Shown here one piece after another: positions 44,399 through 53,071 of a stretch of DNA of 64,000 nt. A program made the translations under genes and the position numbers. The DNA is from Sulfuricurvum sp. (GTDB lineage Bacteria > Campylobacterota > Campylobacteria > Campylobacterales > Sulfurimonadaceae), in the NCBI GenBank assembly GCA_020721585.1, contig DYMK01000007.1, positions 24,481 to 88,480 of the forward strand. Direction: 5' to 3'. The notes beneath the pieces are model-generated. The model was given only the letters and a program-made list of their open reading frames with translations, did no database searches and had not been told where the DNA came from. Position 1 is the first letter of the stretch, and every line of letters begins with the position of its first letter.

Positions 44399-46049
44399 TT
44401 TTCAGCCTTTCTATCTCTTCTTCAAGTCTTTTTATTTTTGCTTCATTTTTTACTTTATCACTTGAATAATTTTCATGAAACTTCTCTTCTAATTTGTACT
44501 TTAAAAATGGCTCGCCAATTATTTGAATAATTTTCCAAGCATCCTCTTTTGTTTCTATCTTTGTTTTTTCATCTTTGTTTAAAAAGTAAATAACATCTTG
44601 TATCTTTGCTTTCGCGAACTCTCCCATAAGCCCTTTATCTTTCATAAAAAAACCATGGGATAAAAGAGTATGGATATTTGCTCCAAAAGTTTGTTCATTA
44701 TCTTTAAATGGAAGTTTTTGCTTTCCATTTTCTAAAAATATTACGTTTTCTTTGGGGATGTCTGAAAGGATAAACGGGGAGTGGGAAGTTATAAACAAAT
44801 CAATTTTTATATCAAACATTTTAAAAAAATCAATCATATAACTCAAAGTTTTTTTCTGCCAATTTGGATGTAGTCCAAGTTCAAATTCATCAATAAAGAT
44901 AAAATACTTTTCAACATTTATATTTTCATAGTCTTCATCTTTCTGTTGAGTTTGTTCGTCCCAAGTTGAATGGTCAAAAGTATTTATTTTTTTCAAATCA
45001 AAATGATTAAGAATCAAATGCAATTGACTTAAAAGTTGTCGCTCTCCATAACTTAAACTCTCAAAACTTTTATTATCATCTAACAATTCAATTTTAAATA
45101 TATGAATATTATCTATAGATTTTAAAAAATTTAGAACTTTTTTGTCTATATCTGAGATAGTAAATTCATAAAAGATATTACTTCCAAAAGCTTTTTTTTC
45201 TATTTTGTCTAAGAGTGAAGCATATTTTTTACTTAAGTCTTCGTTGTATCCATAAATATTATTGTCGTCTATTCCCTTTTGAATAAAAGAACCTTTTGAA
45301 TAATAATTACTTTTTTTAAAGATTTCAAATATTTCATAAATCACGTGTAAATAGTCTTTATATTTATTTATTTCTAAAAATTCATCAGCTTGTTTTTTTA
45401 ATTCTTCTACCTTTTTTTGCTCTTCTTCTTTTAAGTTTTTTAAACCTTTAAAATACTCAATTTTAATCCTTGCTTTGGTAGGTAAAAAAAAGTTTTTAGC
45501 ATCTTTTATAAATTGTACATTTGCAAATTTCTTAGCATTTTTCAATATCTTTGTATTTATATTCTTTTTTTCTGCATAGGTTCGTATCGTATTGCTTTGT
45601 TCAGAGTAATATTTTATTGTCTCTTCAACATATTCATTGGTAATAAATAATGAAGCAATAGACTTATAATCTTCTACTATTCTTCCATTGTAATTTTTTT
45701 CTATTTTTATCTTCTTATTAACATAATTAATCTTTACATCTAAAGAGTCATACTGTATCAAATCACCATCTTTATTTTTTACAATAATTAAATAGGTATA
45801 AATTTTTTCATTATTGATTAATATTGATAGTAAAGCTTCAAATAAACTACTTTTCCCGCTCCCATTTTCACCAACAATCGCAGTAACATTAATATTTTCA
45901 GGAAAAATACTTACATACTCTTTATTTTCTTTGTTCAATACCAATTCATTTTTTTCTTGAATATATTCAAATTCAAATCTAGGCGAAAAATTAAACCCTT
46001 GATCTTTTATATTTTTATATTTGTCAACCCATAAATAGACTAATTCCAT
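44379..46049 (-). CDS. SMC/ABC-like ATPase, PtuA-like (Septu-type system)
   Basis: 556 residues, AT-rich. Walker A 'GENGSGKSS' at 60-68, long coiled-coil-prone insertion (~155-235), ABC signature 'LSYGERQ' (332-338), Walker B 'FIFIDEFELGLHP' (383-395), and H-switch 'TSHSPFILSD' with H423. After the ATPase domain comes the block 'TFGANIHTLLSHGFFMKD', seen in PtuA-type ATPases, and a C-terminal coiled coil ending 'RLEEEIERLK'. Predicted to form a supercomplex with the HNH partner that cleaves nucleic acid on phage infection; this is by family analogy. Bounded on both sides by palindromic repeats. Confidence 0.85.
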   Translation of the reverse strand: MELVYLWVDKYKNIKDQGFNFSPRFEFEYIQEKNELVLNKENKEYVSIFPENINVTAIVGENGSGKSSLFEALLSILINNEKIYTYLIIVKNKDGDLIQYDSLDVKINYVNKKIKIEKNYNGRIVEDYKSIASLFITNEYVEETIKYYSEQSNTIRTYAEKKNINTKILKNAKKFANVQFIKDAKNFFLPTKARIKIEYFKGLKNLKEEEQKKVEELKKQADEFLEINKYKDYLHVIYEIFEIFKKSNYYSKGSFIQKGIDDNNIYGYNEDLSKKYASLLDKIEKKAFGSNIFYEFTISDIDKKVLNFLKSIDNIHIFKIELLDDNKSFESLSYGERQLLSQLHLILNHFDLKKINTFDHSTWDEQTQQKDEDYENINVEKYFIFIDEFELGLHPNWQKKTLSYMIDFFKMFDIKIDLFITSHSPFILSDIPKENVIFLENGKQKLPFKDNEQTFGANIHTLLSHGFFMKDKGLMGEFAKAKIQDVIYFLNKDEKTKIETKEDAWKIIQIIGEPFLKYKLEEKFHENYSSDKVKNEAKIKRLEEEIERLKSVKPKD

Positions 46050-46083
46050 CCAAATTCCTAATTTTATTTTTCTTTTTTTGGGA

Positions 46084-46153
46084 TGGATCCCCGGGTCAAG
46101 CCCGAGGATGACAAACCGTCCGTTTTACCCTTCGACGAACTCAGGGCGAACGG
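46084..46153. repeat. Two palindromic repeats, right of the ATPase/HNH pair
   Basis: 46084-46112 is TGGATCCCCGGG-tcaag-CCCGAGGATGAC, the mirror-end type of the CGTCAT elements. 46116-46153 begins CCGTCCG and ends CGAACGG around a CCCTTCGACGAACTCAGGG core, a second, widespread bacterial repeat type. The rest of the 271-base spacer 46050-46320 holds AT-rich sequence and the short in-frame tail after the EEP gene described in the findings. Confidence 0.65.
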
Positions 46154-46320
46154 TAAAATTTATATGTGTTTTAATGGTATCTTTTATGCCCTTAATTCAC
46201 CTCTATGGAAGCGTTAAAACGAAATTTACTTTCGTGAAATCTGATCTATTCGTGTAATTCTTCCAGTCTTTTTTTCGCTTCCCGCACACCCATTGTCCTT
46301 GATTCCAATGCGTCATAACG

Positions 46321-47334
46321 TCAATGCGTAAACGTAAACGTCGCATAGATCGCTAAATGATCCGAATACCCCTCACCCAAATGGTGTTTGGGGTAGGTTT
46401 TACTGTGTTGCCATCGGTAGGGTTTACCTTTGTGCAAAAGATACTCAGGGGTAAAACGCCCAAAACTTCCGCGTACATACCTAATAGCTCCTCCCTTGGC
46501 AAGCGCAGGGGAGATAATCATATTGTCCAATGCTTCATAATGACCATGGTATTCATGACTCCATCGTTGATCTTCAGGGAGATCATACCACAGATTATAG
46601 GAACAATCGTTGCAGTTTTTAACCCCTTCAAAGGTGATGGGATTTTGGTTTGCATCGATGGTTTTAAGGATATGATTGATCCCCGTAATTCCCTCCGTAT
46701 CGTTAAGGGTGCGACGTGTGAGAAAGGTTTTGTACTCCTCATAGTGGGAGTTAAAATCGCCGATTAAGAGATAAGGTTCATTGGGGTTAAGGGCAGCTAA
46801 CACTGTTTTTAGGGCTTTGGCACTCAAAACCCGCATGTGTTCTCCTCCGCTTTTGGATTTCCAATGGTTGACGTAAATACGAAGCACGTGACCGTTAACC
46901 TCCACTTTGGCTTCCAAAATATCACGATAGGCCCGATGGGAGGAGATTCGATGGCTTAAGGCACTTTTGAGGGGGTATTTACTCAAAATTCCCACGGCAA
47001 TGGTGCTGTTTTTGGTACGGGAAAAGGCGTAGTAGGGGTAATAGATCCCTTGACGATTGAGTTGAGCTTTGAGATCTTTGAGGGCGGTTTCGGACTCTAA
47101 TTCTTGCAATCCGATGATGTCTGCGCCCAATTCTTGGATCACTTGGGCGGTGTGTTGGAGTTTGGTTTGGTACATTGCTTGGTTCCATCCCCGTGAGGTG
47201 TTGGGGATAAACTCCACGTATTCGGTTCCATCGTCGTTCATATCAAACAGATTTTCGACATTGTAGGTGGCTATTTTCACGTCGGTCGCTCCCAAAAGAG
47301 ATAAGATGAGGGTTAAGAGGACAAAGAGACGCAT
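46321..47334 (-). CDS. Secreted endonuclease/exonuclease/phosphatase-family protein
   Basis: 337 residues from the ATG at 47334, where a signal peptide begins ('MRLFVLLTLILSLLGA'). The EEP fold motifs are present: 'IATYNVENLFD', 'IIGLQELE' (metal Glu), 'YVNHWKSKSGG', 'LLIGDFNSHYEE' (catalytic DxN) and 'GYSDHLAIYA' (catalytic His). It probably acts in the periplasm or outside on nucleic acid or a phosphoester. It starts one base after the M3 peptidase stop and is likely co-transcribed. Twenty-four sense codons follow its stop in frame. Confidence 0.88.
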   Translation of the reverse strand: MRLFVLLTLILSLLGATDVKIATYNVENLFDMNDDGTEYVEFIPNTSRGWNQAMYQTKLQHTAQVIQELGADIIGLQELESETALKDLKAQLNRQGIYYPYYAFSRTKNSTIAVGILSKYPLKSALSHRISSHRAYRDILEAKVEVNGHVLRIYVNHWKSKSGGEHMRVLSAKALKTVLAALNPNEPYLLIGDFNSHYEEYKTFLTRRTLNDTEGITGINHILKTIDANQNPITFEGVKNCNDCSYNLWYDLPEDQRWSHEYHGHYEALDNMIISPALAKGGAIRYVRGSFGRFTPEYLLHKGKPYRWQHSKTYPKHHLGEGYSDHLAIYATFTFTH

Positions 47335-47335
47335 T

Positions 47336-49288
47336 TTAGGCGATCCCATTGAGACGGAGGAGATTTTTGGTCTCACATTCTCGCCCCATCATCTCAACAA
47401 ACAGCTCGTGCATACTCTGACTTCCCCCTTTTGCAAGGATCACCTCTTGGTATTTTCGTGCCAAAGGCGACCCAAAAATCCCCTCATCAACGATGGCATA
47501 ATACGCATCAGCACTGAGAACTTCCGCCCATTTGTAACTGTAATACCCAGCACTGTAGCCTCCGCTAAAGATATGGCTAAACCCATTTTGGAATTTATTG
47601 TAGCTGGGGGGTTGGATGAGGGAGGTGCGTTTGCGAAGGGTATTTAGCAATCCTTGAATCGCCTCTCCTTGATAGAGTTTGGAGTGAAGTTCAAAATCAA
47701 ACAACGAAAATTCCAACTGGCGCAGCATAAACAGACCGCTTTGGAAATTTTTGGCACGGATGAGTTTTTCGATCATGGCATCACTGAGGACTTCCCCACT
47801 TTGGTGATGGTGGGCGAAGAGTTTAAGGACGTTGGGTTCGTAGGCGAAATTTTCCAAAAATTGGGAGGGGAACTCCACCGCATCCCATTCTACCCCATTG
47901 ACCCCACTGACCCCATGCTCGTTGACGCGGCTTAAGAGGTGATGCAGCGTATGCCCCATCTCATGGAAGAGGGTGACCACATCATCATGGCGCAGCAGTG
48001 AGGGGGAAGTGTCACTGGAGGGGGGAAAATTGCACACCACAAAAGCACTGGCAAGGTGGGTTTTGCCCTGAGGATCTTGGCAATGGGTTTGGTAGTGGTG
48101 CATCCACGCGCCACCGCGTTTGTCTTTGCGCGCTTCAAGATCAAAATAGACCCGTGCTGTGAGGGTCTCCCCCGTATAAATATCGTAAACGCTGGCTTTT
48201 TCATCCCACAAATCGATGCTTTGTTGGACGAAACGGATTTCCCAAAGATCGCTTAAAAACGTAAACATCCCCTCCATGACACGGTGTTGTTCAAAATAGG
48301 GGCGATACTCCTCTTCATCAATGTCGTATTGCCCTTTTTTGAGAATTTCCCCATAAAAGGCGGTGTCGTAGCTTTGGACGTCAATGTCTGGCGCGATGGC
48401 ACGCAACTCCTCAAGCTCACGGAGGGCTTGGTCTTGGGACGCGTCGATAAGTTCATTGAGAAAGGTGACCACCGCATGGGTAGTGGGAGCCATTTTGGAG
48501 GCAAGGGAGTAGTGGGCATAACTCTCAAACCCCAAAAGATGGGCACTCTCTTGACGCAGTGCCATAAGTTCATCGATAATAGCCCCATTTTGCGGCGCGC
48601 GGGTGGTGTAGGCACGATACAGTTCTTCTCGAATGGCACGATTGCACCCGTAGGTCATATAGGCGATGTAGGAGGGCATTTGGAGGGTAAAGCGGTATTG
48701 GGTGATCCCATCTGCTTCAAAACGGGCATTCTCCAAATCACCCTGTGGAATCCCCACCACATCCGCTTCATGGGTAATGATTTTTTCATACGCATTGGTC
48801 GCATCCAAAAAATTTTGGGAAAAGTCGTTGGTGAGGGTACTTTTGCGTAAATTGATCTGTGCTAATCGCTCTTTGGAGGCGGTGTCCAAATGCGCTCCAG
48901 CGAGTTCAAAATGGAGAATATTAAGATCCACAATACGGCGTTGTTCGTCATTGAGTAGGGCGTATTCGTTGGCTTTGATCGTTTTAAACGCCTCATACAA
49001 CGCTAAGTTTTGCCCCACAAAGGTACTGTAGTGCGTCAAAATGGGGAGGGAGTCGGCGTACACTTTTTGGGACATTTCGGTATTGTTGACCGAATTGAGA
49101 TGGGACAACGGGGTAAAAAAACGGTCAAGTTCCTCTTCTATCCAATCAAAAGGGCGAACAAACGTGGCATACGTCTTGGCAGGAAGGGCAAGCAATGCCT
49201 CAATCTGGCGGTAGTGACCCTCAAGTAGGGCAGTCAAATCGGCGATAAAGGTCTCAAAATGGCATTCAAAAGGGATAAAAGGGGGCAT
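47336..49288 (-). CDS. M3-family oligopeptidase (oligopeptidase A-like)
   Basis: 650-residue cytosolic zinc metallopeptidase that degrades short peptides. The zinc motif 'LFHEMGHTLHHLL' (HEXXH) lies near residue 450 with the third-ligand region 'EWDAVEFPSQFLENF' after it, and the substrate-binding block 'FSHIFSGGYSAGYYSYKWAEVLSADAY' near 605. Length and order match oligopeptidase A (PrlC). A GGAG site precedes the ATG. Confidence 0.94.
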   Translation of the reverse strand: MPPFIPFECHFETFIADLTALLEGHYRQIEALLALPAKTYATFVRPFDWIEEELDRFFTPLSHLNSVNNTEMSQKVYADSLPILTHYSTFVGQNLALYEAFKTIKANEYALLNDEQRRIVDLNILHFELAGAHLDTASKERLAQINLRKSTLTNDFSQNFLDATNAYEKIITHEADVVGIPQGDLENARFEADGITQYRFTLQMPSYIAYMTYGCNRAIREELYRAYTTRAPQNGAIIDELMALRQESAHLLGFESYAHYSLASKMAPTTHAVVTFLNELIDASQDQALRELEELRAIAPDIDVQSYDTAFYGEILKKGQYDIDEEEYRPYFEQHRVMEGMFTFLSDLWEIRFVQQSIDLWDEKASVYDIYTGETLTARVYFDLEARKDKRGGAWMHHYQTHCQDPQGKTHLASAFVVCNFPPSSDTSPSLLRHDDVVTLFHEMGHTLHHLLSRVNEHGVSGVNGVEWDAVEFPSQFLENFAYEPNVLKLFAHHHQSGEVLSDAMIEKLIRAKNFQSGLFMLRQLEFSLFDFELHSKLYQGEAIQGLLNTLRKRTSLIQPPSYNKFQNGFSHIFSGGYSAGYYSYKWAEVLSADAYYAIVDEGIFGSPLARKYQEVILAKGGSQSMHELFVEMMGRECETKNLLRLNGIA

Positions 49289-49311
49289 GGTCTCTCCTGT
49301 AAAAGTGTGGC

Positions 49312-49317
49312 ATTGTA
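49312..49317 (-). promoter_or_regulatory. -10 box for the M3 peptidase/EEP unit
   Basis: Minus-strand TACAAT 24 bases before the peptidase start; it lies back to back with the plus-strand TATAAT at 49339. Confidence 0.4.
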
Positions 49318-49338
49318 GTAAAGTATTGCAAAAAACTC

Positions 49339-49344
49339 TATAAT
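49339..49344 (+). promoter_or_regulatory. -10 box for the DUF502 gene
   Basis: TATAAT 29 bases before the start codon at 49374. Confidence 0.5.
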
Positions 49345-49373
49345 AGCGAAAATTTAAGACCTAAGGGGTGAGG

Positions 49374-49982
49374 ATGGGCAATGGAGCCAATTTACTATTT
49401 CGGTATATTTTTGTGGGGGCGTTGTCGCTTTTCCCGTTAATTTTAGTGTTAGCCGTCGTTAATTATTTGAAAAATTTGGGGGTGAGTGCCTATCTCTCCT
49501 TGCACGATTACACCAATTCGTTTGGGGTGACTATGACGCTTATGGTGGGGGTGATCATCGTTTTTGCTGTTATTGGGTTTTCGATTGAAAAATACGGACG
49601 CTCTTTGTTTGTTTCGGTCATCGACAGCACGTTTGAAAAAATTCCTGCCATCCGTTCGGTCTATTCGGTCTCCAAAAAACTCGCCGCCATGCTCTCAGGG
49701 GGGGATGAAGGCTCCAAAAAAGAGGTCGTTTTGGTCGAATATCCCAAAGAGGGGTTGTGGGTGGTGGCGTATTTGCTCAATCGCTACGCGCAAACGTGTG
49801 TCCTTTTTATCCCCACCTCTCCCAATCCCACCAGTGGGTACACCGTATTGGTGGATGAATCCAAGATCAAAAAGACGACCTTAAGTCTCCAAGAAGCCTC
49901 GTCGTTTATCATCAGTATGGGGGCAGATTTCCCCCAAAAAGCTTCGATAGCAACATTGGTACAGGAGGACAAACATGATTGA
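49374..49982 (+). CDS. DUF502 membrane protein
   Basis: About 202 residues from the ATG at 49374, preceded by AAGGGG (an in-frame GTG lies at 49368). Two N-terminal membrane helices (~8-28 and ~48-70) followed by a soluble domain with the family blocks 'IPAIRSVYSVSKKLAAML', 'VVLVEYPKEGLWVVAYLL' and 'FIPTSPNPTSGYTVLV'. Function unknown. It overlaps the next gene by eight bases. Confidence 0.9.
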   Translation: MGNGANLLFRYIFVGALSLFPLILVLAVVNYLKNLGVSAYLSLHDYTNSFGVTMTLMVGVIIVFAVIGFSIEKYGRSLFVSVIDSTFEKIPAIRSVYSVSKKLAAMLSGGDEGSKKEVVLVEYPKEGLWVVAYLLNRYAQTCVLFIPTSPNPTSGYTVLVDESKIKKTTLSLQEASSFIISMGADFPQKASIATLVQEDKHD

Positions 49983-50433
49983 TGATGACAAAGCGATTAT
50001 GATGTTGGAAAAAGCCTTAGAGGAAGCGCAAAAGTTACTGGAACACACCGATGAATTTTACCCTTTTGCGTTGATCCTTCACCATGATAGTACGATCAAA
50101 CGACTGGAGCAAAAATGCGATGATGACATTGAAGAATCGTATTTGATGTTGCACGATGTTCTCATTGATTATGTCCCTGACCATCCCACGACCGATATTG
50201 TGGTGCTGGTGACCCAAACGACCATGCCCAAAGTGATCGTCCAAGAAGATGGGATTCGCAGCAGTATCCGAATTCATCTCGAAGAGCAATCGCAGCAAAC
50301 CAAAGCCATTGCCAGTCGCTATATCTACGTCCCGTATCAGCGGGTCACTTCGGACATAGGAACCCCCACGTTACACCTGCTAAATCCCCAAGCGATCAGT
50401 TTCCCCTCGGAGTTTTTCCCCAAAAAGCGGTGA
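49975..50433 (+). CDS. Conserved hypothetical protein coupled to DUF502
   Basis: 152 residues, acidic, without membrane segment or signal peptide. N-terminal helix (~3-22), then mixed strands ('FYPFALILHHDSTIKRLE', 'DIVVLVTQTTMPKVIVQED', 'GIRSSIRIHLEEQSQQ'). No known domain is recognised. The eight-base overlap with the DUF502 gene implies translational coupling and perhaps a shared role. Confidence 0.75.
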   Translation: MIDDDKAIMMLEKALEEAQKLLEHTDEFYPFALILHHDSTIKRLEQKCDDDIEESYLMLHDVLIDYVPDHPTTDIVVLVTQTTMPKVIVQEDGIRSSIRIHLEEQSQQTKAIASRYIYVPYQRVTSDIGTPTLHLLNPQAISFPSEFFPKKR

Positions 50434-50437
50434 ATGT

Positions 50438-50454
50438 GAGGGCTTCACACCCTC
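50438..50454. terminator. Small hairpin between convergent genes
   Basis: GAGGG-cttcaca-CCCTC in the 22-base gap between the hypothetical and the nSTAND gene. The stem is short and T-runs are weak, but position suits a shared transcript end. Confidence 0.4.
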
Positions 50455-50455
50455 G

Positions 50456-53071
50456 CTATTTATGATACATTTGCTCAATTTTTTTCATGGGTTGGGTAGG
50501 GAGACCGTATTTTTCCATCTCTTTAAAATCGCTGAGGACTTCATCTTTAAATTTTTGGGTGTCTCCCACCATTTTGTACTGATTATCCCGATAAATTTGT
50601 TCGGCTTGGGTGTCATGACCATGAAACAACAAGGCATGGGCTAAATTGGCTTTGAGGATATTTTGCCCTGCGGAGAGTTTAAGTGCCAACAATGCCGTAT
50701 CGGAGGCTTTGGTAAAATTGTGATTGAGGAGAAAATACCACGACATGGTACCCAATGCCATGGCAAATTTGCTTTTGGCTTGGGCATCGGTAGGATTTTT
50801 TTCATACGTTTGTTGGTAGCGTTGCACCAATTTGGCCTGATAGCGGATCGATTGATCCAAACTTCCCACCTCTTTGCTGTAGTGTGCCAAAATTACATAA
50901 CATCGCTCTTGGGTTGCAGCATCCAAGGGTTTGATCTGGGAAAGGATGGTCTGTGCCGTTTGAACCCCGCGTGTCAGAGTCTCTTTGGGGGGATTGGGGG
51001 TATCGAGTGCTTTTTCGGTTTGGGTCAAAAGGTCATTGAGGGTACCTAGCGAGAGGGTTGGGGATTTGGGCTGGATCACTTTAACCTTTTGCTGTTGTTG
51101 GGTCACGAGGTCATTTTGACGCTCTTGATCGAGTTGTTCGTACAAACTCATGATGGCACTATCGCTTAGAGTGGGGAGTTTATCGAACCACCCTTGCCGT
51201 TGCTCATCGCTCATACTGGGGCTTTTGAGGATGAGTAACGAAAGTCCCGCATAATTTTTCTTGGTCTGATCCAAAATGGTGATTTTTTTCGCTGCTGCCA
51301 AACGCTCCACATCGGGGAGGGCATAGTCATAAAATTGGCGATTGATAAGATCGACACGGGTTGCGAAGTTCGTGAGATCGTCCATCGCCTCATTGAGTTG
51401 GGCATTACTGCTATTGAGATCACGGTTTTGGCGTTCCAAAATGGTATTTTGGTCATGATTTTTGGCTTCCAATGCCAAAAGTTTGCGTTGTTCTTCCACC
51501 AAAATCGCTTTTTGCGCTTCAAGAAGATGATTGGCTTGGAGGGTCTCTTGTTTGGCTTTTTCCACGGTCGTGAGTGCTTTTTGGAGTTCCCCGTTTTTGG
51601 CTTGAAGCAACACCGTTTGTTGGGCATCGTGGGCTTGACTCTTCTCTAGGGCTTGGTTTTTTTCCCACAACAAATTACGGTTATCGATGAGTTCTTGATT
51701 TTTGAGCCGCAAGCGGTGCCAGATTTTTTTCTGCACATGGATTGACCATGCCGAATACCCCAACGAAGCGACCAAAATAAAGATGACAAAAAAAGCGATC
51801 CGCATCCGAAGCCGTTGGCGGGAGAGTTGAAGTTCTTCTTTGCGTTTGGCTTCAAGGATACGCCGTTTGTCCCGATTTTCTTTGACCGTTTTGGTCAAAA
51901 CATCGTGGGCTAATTCGATGTGCGTGGCACCGTAACGCTCTATTTTTTGGAGTAATCGCCGAGTAATGAGCCGGTCAATATCGTTGGGGCTAACATGGTA
52001 TTCTGCCGTGGCATCGGATTTTGGGTAACTTTTACGATACCCCCCTCCATCAATGAGTTCCTCTTCGATGAGCGCATGGATAGTGCCTGAAATTCCCTCT
52101 AAAGCATGGTGGTAAAAATCGTCCAAGATGGTCTCTCGCACCGTTTCAGAGACCTGTTCGGGGAGGATAAGGGGTTGGTTGTTTTGGAGACGGTATTCAT
52201 TAAGCCCTTGGCAAAAAAGGCTCAATAACGCCGGAACCACTTCTATTTTTTCCAAGGGTTGAACACTTACGCTTTTGGTCTGGGCGATGACTCGAACAAT
52301 TTTTTCCGCCGTCTCCATCGACATGAGATGGGAAGCACTGGCTAAAATAGCCCCTTTTGCCACCTGACCATTCATGGGGGTGAGGCGGTAACTGTTTTGG
52401 AAAATATCGCGGATGACCCCTTTGAGCGGTTCAAAATTGGGGAGATAATCTTCCCGAAAACTCAAAATAACTTTACTCTTTTGGGTTTTGAGATCGAAGG
52501 TATCGATCAGATCAAAATTCACATTTAACGCTTCTTTGGTGGAAAGGGGAACCCGATTTTCGATCAAATCACCCAAATCTTCAATAAACCGTTGCGTCGC
52601 AGGGGAGTCTTGACCTCGGGTAAAAAGTTCTTCAAATTGATCCAAGACAAACACCGGGGTAACCTCATACCCACTGGGATGCTTAAAGGTAAGGGACTCT
52701 TGATGGAGATACTCCCACACCGTTTGGTCAGGGCGTTTGGGGGGAATGACTATTGCGACCTCGTCACACCCTTTTGCCATCGCTTCCCACAGTTGTTCGA
52801 TAAGAGGCTGACCCTTGTCATGGTAGTTGATACGGAGATACAGGGGCAAAAATTCGTATTGGCGCAACAGGGGAAAAAGTCCCGCTTTAAGGAGTGAGGT
52901 TTTGCCCAATCCCGATTCACCAAACAGTACCGTCAAACGATAAAGGCGCACCAATCGGGAGAGATCATCACTCTCCTCCTCCCGTCCATGAAAAAATTCA
53001 CGGGTTGCTTCGGTAAACGCCAACAATCCCGGCCATGGGGTATTTTTATCCAAACGATCGGTCGTTATCAT
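50456..53071 (-). CDS. Membrane-anchored nSTAND1-type NTPase with coiled coil and TPR-like tail
   Basis: 871 residues. The N-terminus has the nSTAND1 entry motif 'PWPGLLAFTEATREFFHGRE' (12-31). Walker A GESGLGKTS is at 51-59, Walker B 'FVLDQFEELF' at 141-150, a sensor Arg in 'ILSFREDYL' near 206, and a winged-helix region ends in 'HIELAHDVL' (384-392). A single membrane helix (~425-444) follows, then a long coiled coil (~455-575), a linker and TPR-like helices (~690-860). This is the build of a signal-transducing STAND switch, with the NTPase probably in the cytosol and the tail across the membrane. Starts within the stop of the SIR2/TIR gene (ATGA), preceded by GGAGGAG. Base composition is host-like. 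Confidence 0.88.
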   Translation of the reverse strand: MITTDRLDKNTPWPGLLAFTEATREFFHGREEESDDLSRLVRLYRLTVLFGESGLGKTSLLKAGLFPLLRQYEFLPLYLRINYHDKGQPLIEQLWEAMAKGCDEVAIVIPPKRPDQTVWEYLHQESLTFKHPSGYEVTPVFVLDQFEELFTRGQDSPATQRFIEDLGDLIENRVPLSTKEALNVNFDLIDTFDLKTQKSKVILSFREDYLPNFEPLKGVIRDIFQNSYRLTPMNGQVAKGAILASASHLMSMETAEKIVRVIAQTKSVSVQPLEKIEVVPALLSLFCQGLNEYRLQNNQPLILPEQVSETVRETILDDFYHHALEGISGTIHALIEEELIDGGGYRKSYPKSDATAEYHVSPNDIDRLITRRLLQKIERYGATHIELAHDVLTKTVKENRDKRRILEAKRKEELQLSRQRLRMRIAFFVIFILVASLGYSAWSIHVQKKIWHRLRLKNQELIDNRNLLWEKNQALEKSQAHDAQQTVLLQAKNGELQKALTTVEKAKQETLQANHLLEAQKAILVEEQRKLLALEAKNHDQNTILERQNRDLNSSNAQLNEAMDDLTNFATRVDLINRQFYDYALPDVERLAAAKKITILDQTKKNYAGLSLLILKSPSMSDEQRQGWFDKLPTLSDSAIMSLYEQLDQERQNDLVTQQQQKVKVIQPKSPTLSLGTLNDLLTQTEKALDTPNPPKETLTRGVQTAQTILSQIKPLDAATQERCYVILAHYSKEVGSLDQSIRYQAKLVQRYQQTYEKNPTDAQAKSKFAMALGTMSWYFLLNHNFTKASDTALLALKLSAGQNILKANLAHALLFHGHDTQAEQIYRDNQYKMVGDTQKFKDEVLSDFKEMEKYGLPTQPMKKIEQMYHK

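Noticed and set aside
43481..46049. Retron with ATPase/HNH effectors
   Set aside because: No reverse transcriptase frame exists in the neighbourhood, and the flanking spacers do not show an msr/msd-like structure.
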